Shown: positions 25,533 to 33,979 of the stretch, piece by piece
Layout of the letters: every line of letters begins with the position of its first letter
Numbering within the stretch: position 1 is the stretch's first letter
Assembly: GCF_023369555.1 (NCBI RefSeq)
Contig: NZ_JACJVC010000007.1
Location: forward strand, 1-64,000
Origin: Actinomyces sp. AC-20-1
Lineage (GTDB): Bacteria; Actinomycetota; Actinomycetes; Actinomycetales; Actinomycetaceae
Reading direction: 5' to 3'
DNA: 64,000 bases
Notes under the pieces: model-generated
The model's database searches: none
The model's input: the letters and a program-made list of their open reading frames with translations, nothing else
What the model was told of the DNA's origin: nothing
Made by a program: the position numbers and the translations under genes

Positions 25533-26678
25533 ATGACGAGCAACGACGCTTTCCCCATCCCCGAGACCATGCGGGCGGCCGTGCTGCGCGACCACAGCGT
25601 GGGCCTGCAGGTCGAGACCATCCGCACCCCGCACCCCAAGGCCGGCGAGGTCCTCATCAAGGTGGCCGCCTGCGGCCTGTGCCACTCCGACCTGCACGTC
25701 ATCGGCGGCGCCATCGCCTTCCCCCTGCCCGCCGTCCTGGGTCACGAGGTCACCGGCACCATCGTCGAGCTCGGCCCCGGCAACGAGCACACCGGCCTCA
25801 AGGTCGGCGACAACGTCGCGGGCGGCTTCCTCATGCCCTGCGGCCAGTGCGACGCCTGCGCCGCCGGCCGCGACGAGCTGTGCGGCCCCTTCTTCGACCT
25901 CAACCGGCTCAAGGGCGTCCTCTACGACGGCACCACCCGTCTCGCGACCCTCGACGGGGAGCCCGTCTACATGTACTCCATGGGCGGGCTCGCCGAGTAC
26001 GCCGTCGTGCCCGCCACCTCCGTGGCCGTGGCCCCCGCCTCCATCGACCTCGTCCCCGCCGCCATCCTGGGCTGCGCCGCGATGACCGGCTACGGCGCCG
26101 TGCGCCGCGGAGCCGACCTGCGCTTCGGCGAGACCGTCGCCGTCGTCGCCACCGGGGGAGTGGGCACCAACATCGTCCAGATCGCCGCCGCCTTCGGCGC
26201 CTCCCAGGTCATCGCCATCGACGTCTCGGACGACAAGCTCGCCCCCATGCTCGGCTACGGTGCCACCGCCGTCGTCAACTCCGTCACCCAGGACGCCCGC
26301 GAGGAGGTCTTCCGCCTCACCGGCGGCAAGGGCGTCGACGTCGCCTTCGAGGCCCTGGGCATCCCCGCCACGTGGAGGACCGCCCTCGACGTCCTGGCCG
26401 ACGGCGGCCGCATGGTCCCCATCGGCCTGGGCGCAGGCGTCCAGACCGCCGAGGTGGAGATCAACCGCACCGTGCGCCGCTCGCAGTCGATCCTCGGCTC
26501 CTACGGCGCCCGCACCCGCCAGGACCTGCCCGCCGTCGTCGACCTCGCCGCCCGCGGCGTCATCAACTACACGGACGTCGTCTCCCGCCGCTTCCCGCTC
26601 GAGGAGGCCGGCACCGGCTACACCGCGCTCAAGAACCGCGAGATCCAGGGCCGCGCCGTCGTCGACATGAGCCTGTGA
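25533..26678 (+). CDS. Zinc-dependent alcohol dehydrogenase (medium-chain)
   Basis: A 381-residue MDR dehydrogenase using NAD(P)+. The catalytic zinc site is visible as CGLCHSDLH (about 46-54) and GHEVTG (about 71-76). The structural zinc site has four cysteines in CGQCDACAAGRDELC (about 105-119). The Rossmann motif is ATGGVGTNIV (about 205-214). It resembles alcohol dehydrogenases acting on secondary or aryl alcohols and mycothiol/NAD-type enzymes; the substrate is not readable. Its promoter carries the GntR-type box, so it may oxidise a polyol or dispose of an aldehyde from inositol breakdown. It is single in its transcript, with two terminators behind. Confidence 0.88.
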   Translation: MTSNDAFPIPETMRAAVLRDHSVGLQVETIRTPHPKAGEVLIKVAACGLCHSDLHVIGGAIAFPLPAVLGHEVTGTIVELGPGNEHTGLKVGDNVAGGFLMPCGQCDACAAGRDELCGPFFDLNRLKGVLYDGTTRLATLDGEPVYMYSMGGLAEYAVVPATSVAVAPASIDLVPAAILGCAAMTGYGAVRRGADLRFGETVAVVATGGVGTNIVQIAAAFGASQVIAIDVSDDKLAPMLGYGATAVVNSVTQDAREEVFRLTGGKGVDVAFEALGIPATWRTALDVLADGGRMVPIGLGAGVQTAEVEINRTVRRSQSILGSYGARTRQDLPAVVDLAARGVINYTDVVSRRFPLEEAGTGYTALKNREIQGRAVVDMSL

Positions 26679-26726
26679 GACGGTCTGGCTGACGTCGGCG
26701 TCGGGTTTCCCCCGACGCCCATAGCA

Positions 26727-26754
26727 GGGCCCCGGAGCACGTGCTCCGGGGCCC
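26727..26754 (+). terminator. Terminator after the alcohol dehydrogenase
   Basis: A 28-nt perfect palindrome (14-bp arms, no spacer) about 50 bp after the stop codon. Confidence 0.65.
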
Positions 26755-26776
26755 CGTGTGGTGTGGAGCGCGGGCG

Positions 26777-26815
26777 CAGTCGGGCCCCCGGTCCAGGAGG
26801 CCGGGGGCCCGACTG
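26777..26815. terminator. Second terminator, between convergent genes
   Basis: A perfect 15-bp stem (26777-26791 with 26801-26815), 9-nt loop, closing the minus-strand iolE transcript and backing up the previous hairpin. Confidence 0.7.
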
Positions 26816-26853
26816 CCGGAGTCTCGCCGGTGCCGCAGAAGCGGCACCGCGGC

Positions 26854-27780
26854 TCAGATGGTGAACAGCGTCGACTCGATGTAGGCGCGGGCCTTGGCGC
26901 CGTACTCGTGCGGGTTGGCGATGGCCGGGTCCTGCTCGGCCTCCACCAGGACCCACTTGTCGTAGCCGTGCTCGACGAGGAGGCGGTAGGGCTCGGTGAA
27001 GTCGATCATGCCGTCGCCGGGCACGGTGAACATCCCCGCCATGAAGGAGTCGAGGAAGGAGCGCCCCAGCTCCTTGGACTCGGCCAGCTTCTCCGGCCGC
27101 ACGTCCTTGAAGTGGACGTGCTTGACGCGGTCGATCGTCGCCTCGAGCAGGCCCATGACGTCGCCGTCGCCGACGAAGGCGTGGCCCGTGTCGAACAGGA
27201 GGGAGACCTTGGTCGGGTCGGTCAGGTCCATGAGCCTGATTGTCTCCTCCTTGGTCTGGACGACCGTGCCCAGGTGGTGGTGGTAGACGAGGTCGAGGCC
27301 GTGCTCGAGCGCGATCTCGCCCAGGCGGTTGAGGCCCTCGGCCAGCACCGGCCACTGCTCCTCGGTGAGCACCGGCTTGTCCGTGAAGATGCAGATGTCG
27401 CGCACGCCCTGCACCGAGCCGGTCTGCTCCGAGACGACGACGCGGGTCGCGCCCAGGTGCTGCAGGTACTCGCAGGTCTCGGTGAACTCGGGAATGACGG
27501 CCTCGACGCCGTCGCGCACGATGAAGGAGGAGAACCACTGGGCCACGATGGCGATGCCGCGGGCGTCGATGCGCTCCTTGGTGACCTCCTTGGAGGGGAA
27601 CCAGCCGGCCACCTCCGTGCCGTGGTAGCCGAGGTCGGCCAGGTCGAGCAGCATGTCCTCCAGGGTGTTGAAGGCGCCGACCTCCTTGATGTCGTCGTTG
27701 CGCCAGGCGATGGGGTGCATGCCCCAGCTGATGCCGTGCGGGTCGGTGATGGCGGTGGTGGGGTCGAGCCGGAAGGCCAT
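26854..27780 (-). CDS. iolE: myo-Inosose-2 dehydratase
   Basis: It dehydrates 2-keto-myo-inositol to the cyclohexane dione used by IolD. Start ATG 27780 with a strong AAAGGAGAT site. The 308 residues show classic IolE marks: GISWGMHPIAWRNDDIKE (about 17-34), LVYHHHLGTVVQTKEE (about 144-159), SLLFDTGHAFVGDGD (about 171-185) and HVHFKDVRP (about 199-207), giving metal-binding His/Glu/Asp residues. It is isolated from the core operon and lies behind its own GntR-type box (TGTCAGGACT). A three-fold 7-bp tandem repeat (tgatctg, 27794-27814) sits just upstream of its ribosome-binding site. Confidence 0.9.
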   Translation of the reverse strand: MAFRLDPTTAITDPHGISWGMHPIAWRNDDIKEVGAFNTLEDMLLDLADLGYHGTEVAGWFPSKEVTKERIDARGIAIVAQWFSSFIVRDGVEAVIPEFTETCEYLQHLGATRVVVSEQTGSVQGVRDICIFTDKPVLTEEQWPVLAEGLNRLGEIALEHGLDLVYHHHLGTVVQTKEETIRLMDLTDPTKVSLLFDTGHAFVGDGDVMGLLEATIDRVKHVHFKDVRPEKLAESKELGRSFLDSFMAGMFTVPGDGMIDFTEPYRLLVEHGYDKWVLVEAEQDPAIANPHEYGAKARAYIESTLFTI

Positions 27781-27876
27781 GGTCGATCTCCTTTGATCTG
27801 TGATCTGTGATCTGTGCTGATCCGTGGGCGCGCCGTGCCCTCTGCGGGCGGCGTCGCCGTCGAAAATAATGGTAAA

Positions 27877-27886
27877 TGTCAGGACT
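27877..27886 (-). promoter_or_regulatory. GntR-type box upstream of iolE
   Basis: TGTCAGGACT with A/T-rich flanks, one mismatch from TGTNNNNACA, about 100 nt upstream of iolE. No convincing promoter hexamers could be assigned. Confidence 0.5.
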
Positions 27887-27945
27887 AAGTGTGGTCCAGG
27901 GGGGTGTGGGGCCCGGTGAGCGCCACCGGGCCCCACACCGCCGGG

Positions 27946-29601
27946 TCAGGAGAAGCGCTCCTGCATGTCGCGCTCGATCTGCTCCAGGGAGCGGTTGTGC
28001 GTCTCGGGCATGATCTTGAACAGGACCACCGCGATGACGAGGTTGAGCAGGCCGTAGAAGGTGTAGGTGAGCCCGCCGCCCAGGCCCTCCATCATCTTGG
28101 GGAAGGTCCAGGTGATGGCCGCGTTCGCGATCCACATGCAGAAGATGGCCGTGCCGTTCATGACGCCGCGCACGTTGGACGGGAAGATCTCGCCCATCAT
28201 CGTCCACACGACCGTGCCGTTGGAGGACTGCACGATGAGCATGAACACGCCCATGAGGGCGAGGATGAGGTAGGCGGCCCAGGCCGGGGGAGTGGTGCCT
28301 GCGGTGATGTGCGGGGCGATGGTGAAGTGGAAGGTCGCCGCGATGCCCAGCAGGGTCACGCCGACGCCGGTGACGTCGGCGATGAGGATCTGACGACGGC
28401 GGAAGCGCCCGATGAGCCAGATGCCCAGGGCCGATCCGACGACGGAGAAGGCGCCGTTGGCGACCTGCGAGGTGATGGCCGCGGAGGTGCCCATGCCCGC
28501 GTAGGACAGGACCTTCGGGGCGTAGTACATGACGGTGTTGACGCCGGTGGTCTGGTTGATGACCGCCAGGAAGATGCCGACCAGGAGGAGCTTGCGCAGC
28601 CAGGGGACCGACCAGACGTAGGTCAGGCCGCGCTTGCTGGCCTCCTCCTCCAGCTCGTGCTGGCGGGCCTCGACCATCTCCATGAGCTCGTCCTCGACGG
28701 GGCCGTCCTTGGACTCGTCTCGCACCCGCTTGAGCGAGCCGATGGCCTCGTACAGGCGCTCCTTGGCGATGTACCAGCGCGAGGACTCGGGCATGAGGCG
28801 GATGCCGATCCACAGGGCGATGGCGGGCACCGAGCACAGGACGAGCATGTAGCGCCAGGCCTGGCCGTTGCCCGAGCTGACGACGAGCTGGTCGAGGAAG
28901 GCGTGGAAGGCGGCCTCGTCCAGGCTGCCGCCGTTGGCGGCGGACAGGGCGGTGATGTCGTCGTAGGCGTAGGAGCCCGCGGTGAGGGTCCCCGACGGGT
29001 CGGACTCGATGGTGAGGTGGGGCCCGCCGTTGGCGGCGGAGATGGCCGCGTTCATCGTGAAGGCGAGCATCTGGCCGGTGACGATCATGAGCTGGTCGAC
29101 GGCGACGATGGAGCCGCGGATGCGCTTGGGCGCGGACTCCGCCAGGTAGACCGGCACGGTGGCGCTCGCGCCACCGACGGCCAGGCCCAGGATGAAGCGG
29201 AAGGGGTACATCACCCACACGTTCGGCGCGACGGTGGTGCCCAGGGCGCCGATGAGGAAGATGATGGCCAGCATCGTGATGTTGTGGCGGCGTCCGTAGC
29301 GGTCGGACAGGCGGCCGCCGAAGAGCGCGCCGAAGGCGGCGCCGACGAGCAGGAAGCCTCCGACGGCGCCCTCCTCCAGGGCGGTCAGCTGCAGGCCGTC
29401 GGCGCCGTGGGGCATGTACATGTAGGGCAGCGCACCGGAGATGACGCCGGTGTCATAGCCGAAGAGCAGGGAGCCGATGGTGGCGACGGCGGCCACGGCG
29501 ACGATGCCGCGGCGCTTGCCCGAGGGGGGCGTGGCGGCCACGGCCTCCTTCATCTGGGCCGGGGTGATCCCCTTGAGGGAGATCGGGGCAGGGGTGCTCA
29601 T
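27946..29601 (-). CDS. MFS sugar porter (inositol-type)
   Basis: A 551-residue sugar-porter permease with 12 predicted helices. Start ATG 29601 behind AGGAGAC. Signatures: GSLLFGYDTGVISGALPYMY (TM1), GGRLSDRYGRRHNIT, MPESSRWYIAKERLYEA, NQTTGVNTVMYYAPKV (TM7), and PETHNRSLEQIERDM at the C-terminus. It shares the cytosolic TPPSGKRR lead with the other two porters and has a loop insertion between TM5 and TM6 (about 195-250). It lies 47 bp downstream of the dehydrogenase at 29649 and is co-transcribed with it, under combined LacI- and GntR-type sites. Confidence 0.9.
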   Translation of the reverse strand: MSTPAPISLKGITPAQMKEAVAATPPSGKRRGIVAVAAVATIGSLLFGYDTGVISGALPYMYMPHGADGLQLTALEEGAVGGFLLVGAAFGALFGGRLSDRYGRRHNITMLAIIFLIGALGTTVAPNVWVMYPFRFILGLAVGGASATVPVYLAESAPKRIRGSIVAVDQLMIVTGQMLAFTMNAAISAANGGPHLTIESDPSGTLTAGSYAYDDITALSAANGGSLDEAAFHAFLDQLVVSSGNGQAWRYMLVLCSVPAIALWIGIRLMPESSRWYIAKERLYEAIGSLKRVRDESKDGPVEDELMEMVEARQHELEEEASKRGLTYVWSVPWLRKLLLVGIFLAVINQTTGVNTVMYYAPKVLSYAGMGTSAAITSQVANGAFSVVGSALGIWLIGRFRRRQILIADVTGVGVTLLGIAATFHFTIAPHITAGTTPPAWAAYLILALMGVFMLIVQSSNGTVVWTMMGEIFPSNVRGVMNGTAIFCMWIANAAITWTFPKMMEGLGGGLTYTFYGLLNLVIAVVLFKIMPETHNRSLEQIERDMQERFS

Positions 29602-29648
29602 GGTGAGGGTGTCTCCTGAGGGTTGGGATGGATGGACAAGTCTGAGGG

Positions 29649-30845
29649 TCAGGCGTCGAAGGTCGTGGTGCCGGTGACACGGGCGACGTCGTGCCACCGG
29701 CCGTCGGCCGCCGAGGCGACGACCGCCTCGTCGACCTCGGCCGCGCACCAGGCGTCGGCCGCGGAGGGGGCGAGCTGCTCGCCGGTGAGGACGGAGCGGA
29801 TGAGCTGCGCGGCCTCGATGGACTTGAGGTCGTCGAAGCCCATCGAGGTGCCGATGGCCGGCTGGTAGCGCGACCACTCTCCCCAGGAGGGGTTGGCCCA
29901 GGCGCGCTGGTAGCCGTGGGTGGGGCCGCCGTCGACGCTCGTGCAGACCTCGAGCTCGTTGAGGGAGGCGAAGTCCCAGCGGGCCGAGCCCTCGGTGCCG
30001 TAGACCTCGACGACGTACTCGGCGCGGGGGCCGACGCTCGCCCGGGAGGACTCCATGGTGGCCAGGGCCCCGTTGTCGAAGCGCACGAGCATGCCGACGT
30101 AGTCCTCGTTCTCGACCGGGCCGACCTCGTCGCCGATCTCGAAGCCCGAGTGGCCGAAGCCTGTCTTGGTGGGGATGGGCCGCTCGGTGATGAAGGTGCC
30201 GGTCATGGCGGAGACGGAGGCGATGCGGCCGATAATGTACTGGGCGAGGTCCGCGCCGTGGCTCATGAGGTCGGGCACCACCCCGGCGCCGGCCTTGGCG
30301 CGCGAGCTGCGCCAGGTGAGCGGCCCCCGGGGCGAGGAGGCGTAGTCCGCGATGAACCAGACGCGGGCGTTGGTGACGCGCCCGAGCCTGCCGCTGCGCA
30401 CCATCTCGCGCATGTACTCGATGGCGGGGACGTGGCGGTAGTTGAAGCCGACGGCGTTGACGAGCCCGGCGGCTGCGGCGGCCTCGGCGATCTCGCGCGA
30501 CTCGGCGGCGCTGACGCCCATGGGCTTCTCGATCCAGAAGGGCTTGCCGGCGGTGATGGCGGCCAGCGCGATCTCCTTGTGGAGGTAGTTGGGCGAGGCG
30601 ATGGAGACGACCTCGACCTCGGGGTCGGCAAGGAGGTCACGGTAGTCGGCGTAGGCCCGCTCGAAGCCCAGGTCCTCGGTGGCGGCTCGCTGGGCCTGCT
30701 CCACGGGGTCGGCCGCGGCGACGAGGCGGGCCTCGACACCGAGCTCGGGGAAGCGCTCCGACAGGGAGTGGTAGCTGCGGGCGTGCAGGCGGCCCATCCA
30801 CCCCAGGGAGATGACACCGACGCCGATCTGCTTCTTGCTGCTCAT
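29649..30845 (-). CDS. Gfo/Idh/MocA-family dehydrogenase
   Basis: A 398-residue NAD(P)-dependent oxidoreductase. Start ATG 30845 after AAAGGGG. Rossmann-type motif SLGWMGRLHARSYHSL (GxxxxG variant), catalytic-lysine motif IEKPMGVS (about 103-110) and C-domain VPDLMSHGADLAQYIIG (about 191-207), with Asp and His in the usual positions. It is more divergent from IolG than the other three paralogues and may act on another inositol isomer, an inosose or a sugar acid. It is first gene of an operon with the porter at 27946. Confidence 0.86.
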   Translation of the reverse strand: MSSKKQIGVGVISLGWMGRLHARSYHSLSERFPELGVEARLVAAADPVEQAQRAATEDLGFERAYADYRDLLADPEVEVVSIASPNYLHKEIALAAITAGKPFWIEKPMGVSAAESREIAEAAAAAGLVNAVGFNYRHVPAIEYMREMVRSGRLGRVTNARVWFIADYASSPRGPLTWRSSRAKAGAGVVPDLMSHGADLAQYIIGRIASVSAMTGTFITERPIPTKTGFGHSGFEIGDEVGPVENEDYVGMLVRFDNGALATMESSRASVGPRAEYVVEVYGTEGSARWDFASLNELEVCTSVDGGPTHGYQRAWANPSWGEWSRYQPAIGTSMGFDDLKSIEAAQLIRSVLTGEQLAPSAADAWCAAEVDEAVVASAADGRWHDVARVTGTTTFDA

Positions 30846-30915
30846 GGCCCCTTTAGTCTCCTCACGGCCTCCGTCGGCCTGCTGGCGGCGACGGGTCCTC
30901 GTCGGCCCATCGTCG

Positions 30916-30994
30916 GTAACGCGCGTCATCATTGGCGCAGGGGCGACGGTAGAGCATCGCCAGGTCGACGGTCAAGGACCTCATTGTCTGGACT
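30916..30994 (-). promoter_or_regulatory. Promoter of the dehydrogenase-porter operon with both regulatory motifs
   Basis: Reading leftwards: GntR-type box (30994-30985, complement TGTCTGGACT), TTGACC (30975-30970), 18 nt, TACCGT (30951-30946), then a LacI-type site GTAACGCGCGTCAT (30916-30929) near the transcript start. It is the one promoter here that carries both motifs. Confidence 0.7.
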
Positions 30995-31129
30995 TTTCGA
31001 TGGGTGTGCGCGCGACCGAACGGTCGTTTCCAGGGGTTTTGCGCGAGTGGCGCCGGACTCCGTGCGACTCCTCCGGTGTGCCGGATGGCCTGGCGCGGCT
31101 GCGGCCCCCGGACTCGCGGTGGGCCCGTC

Positions 31130-32131
31130 TCAGCCTCGTCGCATGGTGCTGCCCCGGGGGACCAGCCCCGCCGGGACCGTCCGGTCGGCGGGGGCGTCCT
31201 CGGGGCCGAGGGCGGCCGACAGCGCGTAGGCCATGAGCTGCTCCGGGTGCTGGTTGACGCTCGTCACGCGCAGCTCGGAGCGCTCGGCCAGGGCGGAGTC
31301 GTCGTAGGACGACACCCCCAGGTCCTCGGGGACCGCGATCCCCAGCGCCAGCCCCGCCGCGACGACGTCGATGGCGAGCAGGTCGTTGTAGGCGATGACG
31401 CCCAGGGGGCCGCTCCCCTCTCCCGCCGCTGCGGCGAGCGCGTCGCGCACCCCGCCGTCGGCGCTCACCTCGGTCAGGGCCAGCCCCTGACGGGCGGCCT
31501 CCGCGCGGTTGGCCTCGAGCCGCTCGAGGACCAGGGGCTCGCGGCGCGCCCTCGCGGGGGAGAAGAAGGCGAGGCGCTGGTAGCCCTGCTCCCTGAGGTG
31601 GGTGACCGTCAGCCGCGCGGCGTGCGCCTCGTCCAGGCGCACCGTCGGGACCCCCGACTCCCGCGGCAGCGTGCGGTCCACGACGCACAGGGGGACGAGG
31701 CGGTTGAGGTCGACGAGCTCGTCCACCCGCAGCGTCGTGCCCGGGAGGATGAGGCCCGCCGGGCGCAGCGACAGCACGTCGTCAACCGTCGAGTGCTCCG
31801 CCTGGTCCTCCAGGTCGGACAGGAAGGCCACCAGCGTGTACCCGCTCTGGCGCGCACGACGTCGCAGCGCGCGCAGCAGCCGGTCGAAGAAGGGGTTGTC
31901 CAGGTAGGGCACGATGATCGCCACCCGGTGGGAGCGGCGCGCGGCCAGCTCCGCGGCCGCGGCGTTGGTCCGGTAGCCCAGGGCGTGGGCGGCGTCGAGG
32001 ACCCGGCGGCGGGTCTCCTCCGACATCCGCCCCTCGCCCTTGAGCGCCAGGGAGACGAGACCGCGTGAGACGCCGGCGGCGTCGGCCACGTCCTGCTGGG
32101 TGGCAGGGGTGCTGCGGGCTGACCGGGCCAT
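31130..32131 (-). CDS. LacI-family transcriptional regulator
   Basis: A 333-residue regulator starting at ATG 32131. HTH TQQDVADAAGVSRGLVSLALKG (about 11-32), hinge, then effector domain (VAIIVPYLDNPFFDRLLRAL ... GVSSYDDSALAERSELRVTSVNQ). The DNA-recognition helix is nearly the same as in the LacI protein at 3865 and differs from that at 7445. It is transcribed leftwards towards the dehydrogenase-porter operon and divergent from the decayed porter. It might read the CG-centred palindrome at 18536, but no site is seen next to its own gene. Confidence 0.9.
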   Translation of the reverse strand: MARSARSTPATQQDVADAAGVSRGLVSLALKGEGRMSEETRRRVLDAAHALGYRTNAAAAELAARRSHRVAIIVPYLDNPFFDRLLRALRRRARQSGYTLVAFLSDLEDQAEHSTVDDVLSLRPAGLILPGTTLRVDELVDLNRLVPLCVVDRTLPRESGVPTVRLDEAHAARLTVTHLREQGYQRLAFFSPARARREPLVLERLEANRAEAARQGLALTEVSADGGVRDALAAAAGEGSGPLGVIAYNDLLAIDVVAAGLALGIAVPEDLGVSSYDDSALAERSELRVTSVNQHPEQLMAYALSAALGPEDAPADRTVPAGLVPRGSTMRRG

Positions 32132-32327
32132 GCGGTGCTCCTCGGTGCTCCAGAGGGTCAGGCCCGCCCAGGATATCGGCTGCCCGCGCGCCGTACCTGG
32201 CGACGGCGGGCGTCGCGGCCCCGGGCAGCGCGGTCTTGGTGATGCCGGTCGCGGCCGCGGCGATGACGAGGGCCAGCCACGCGGAGGCTGGGGGAGAAGG
32301 GGTGTGGACGAGGCCACTGGACAACAA

Positions 32328-32337
32328 TGTCAGAACA
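32328..32337. promoter_or_regulatory. GntR-type box between divergent LacI and decayed-porter genes
   Basis: TGTCAGAACA followed by AAT, in the 310-bp divergent gap. A candidate -10 TAGTGG (32347-32352) follows for the plus-strand gene, but no good -35 is visible. Confidence 0.5.
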
Positions 32338-32441
32338 AATGCATCCTAGTGGGTACCCGGGGCCCTTGACGGGCCCCTCCGCCCGGGGCGCCGGCCCTGG
32401 GTGCCCTGCGCGCACCGACGCGCCGCACAGGAAGGCCGCCG

Positions 32442-33803
32442 ATGACGCCTGCGCCCCGCCCCGCCGCGCAGCTGCGCCTGCGCGCCCTGCTCGTCTTCGC
32501 CGGATCGGCCCACGGAGCGGCCTGGGGCGCCCTCGGCATGACGCTCCTGGACGACGACGCCGCGCCCGCCCTCCTGGCCCTCGCCGGCCCGCGGACGGCG
32601 ACGGACGCCGACCTGCTCACCTGCCTGCTGCTCGTCGCGGCCCTCCCCCTCGGCTCCCTCATGGGCGCCCCCGCGCTCGACCGCCTCTCCCACGCCCTGG
32701 GACGGCGCCCCGCCGTCATGACCGCGGCCGCCCTCATCGCCGTCGGCGCCCTGCTGCCCGCCCTCGACGGGCCGCTCCCGGCGCTCGCGGGGGCGCTCGC
32801 CGTCGGCCTCGGGCTGGGCGGCCTCACCATCGTCCTGCCCAAGGTCGCCCACGAGCTCGCCGCCCGGGGCCACCGCCGGCTCATGCCGCGCACGTGGGCC
32901 GTGGCCCCGGCAGGTGCCGCCGGGGCCACGGCGGCCGGCGCCCTCGCCTCGCTCGCCGAGCCCCGCGGCGCTGTCACCGGGGCCTGGGCCGTGCCCGCCG
33001 TCCTCGCCCTGCTCGTGCTCCTGCTCGCCACGACACTGCCCGAGACCCCGCACTGGTACGCGGCCCAGAACCGGCTCGAGCCCGCCCACGCCTCACTCAA
33101 GCGCATGCACGGCGCCCTTGAGGCCGCCGTCGGCATCGACTGGGTCGTCCTGGACGCGGGCACCCGTGGCGACCAGGCCCGGCTCGGCCGTTGCGACCTC
33201 GCGATCCGCCGCGTGCGCCAGGTCGTGGTCGCGGGCCTGCTGCTCGAGCTCGTCCAGGCCCTCCCAATGGGGCTGGCGGCCCTCGTGCTCACACCGCTGC
33301 TCCTGGCCGCCCGGGTCCCCGGGGGCCGCTCCGCCGCCGGGCCCCTCATCGTGCTCGCCCTGCTCTGGGGCGCCGTCGGGGCCTGCGGCCTGCTGCGCCG
33401 TCGCACCCACCGCCTCGCCTACGCGTGGATCATGGCCGGGACCGGGGTGTCGGCCTGCGGGAGCGTCCTGCTGGCCCTGCTCGGCTCCTTCGGCCGGGTC
33501 AGCGACGTCGTCGTGCTGCTCCTCGCCTCCACCCTCATGGTCGCCGGGCAGTACCTGGCCGTCGTGCCCGCCTGCGCCGGAGCGGTCGACCCTCTCGTGC
33601 CGCCCTGGCTGCTGCGCTCGCAGAGGCGCGCCGTGGCCGCGCTGCGGCCCCTCGTCCAGCTGCTCTGCGTCGGGGGCGCGGTGCTGCTCCTCGCGCTCGC
33701 GCCGTCGTCGGACGTCATGCTGGGGCTCGTGCTGGGCGGCCAGCTCCTCAGCATGATCCTGGCCCTGCTCGCGCTGCCTCGGGCTGTTGCGGCCCTGCGG
33801 TGA
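32442..33803 (+). CDS. Diverged MFS sugar-porter-like membrane protein
   Basis: A 453-residue protein with about 10-12 hydrophobic helices. It keeps traces of a sugar porter: DRLSHALGRRPAVM (loop 2-3, normally D-R-x-G-R-R) and LPETPHWYAAQNRLEPAHASLKRMHG (split motif, about 195-220), which aligns with PESSRWYIANQR...LKRI of the intact neighbours. The N-terminal FGYDTG motif and the TM7 Q-TG-N motif are missing, and the usual C-terminal PETK tail is absent, so transport of the normal substrates is doubtful. It has no frameshift and keeps strong codon bias, so it is not an obvious pseudogene. It might be a sensor or transceptor; this is speculation. Confidence 0.7.
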   Translation: MTPAPRPAAQLRLRALLVFAGSAHGAAWGALGMTLLDDDAAPALLALAGPRTATDADLLTCLLLVAALPLGSLMGAPALDRLSHALGRRPAVMTAAALIAVGALLPALDGPLPALAGALAVGLGLGGLTIVLPKVAHELAARGHRRLMPRTWAVAPAGAAGATAAGALASLAEPRGAVTGAWAVPAVLALLVLLLATTLPETPHWYAAQNRLEPAHASLKRMHGALEAAVGIDWVVLDAGTRGDQARLGRCDLAIRRVRQVVVAGLLLELVQALPMGLAALVLTPLLLAARVPGGRSAAGPLIVLALLWGAVGACGLLRRRTHRLAYAWIMAGTGVSACGSVLLALLGSFGRVSDVVVLLLASTLMVAGQYLAVVPACAGAVDPLVPPWLLRSQRRAVAALRPLVQLLCVGGAVLLLALAPSSDVMLGLVLGGQLLSMILALLALPRAVAALR

Positions 33804-33847
33804 GGGTGCGGTGAGGGCTGGGGCCGACGGGGCCCGGTGACGCGAAA

Positions 33848-33873
33848 GAGCGCTGACCGCAGGGTCAGCGCTC
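33848..33873. terminator. Terminator between the decayed porter and the small membrane protein
   Basis: An 11-bp perfect stem (33848-33858 with 33863-33873) and 4-nt loop; on the minus strand it is followed by TTTCGC, so it best serves the gene at 33980. Confidence 0.65.
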
Positions 33874-33979
33874 ATGCTGGGTGGCCCCGAGGGCCCGGTG
33901 GCAGCGCGGTCCGCGTTGGCCGCGCTGCGCGGGAGGGTGGGGCGTGTCGCCGTCCTCCGGTTCGTGCCCGACGGGCAGG

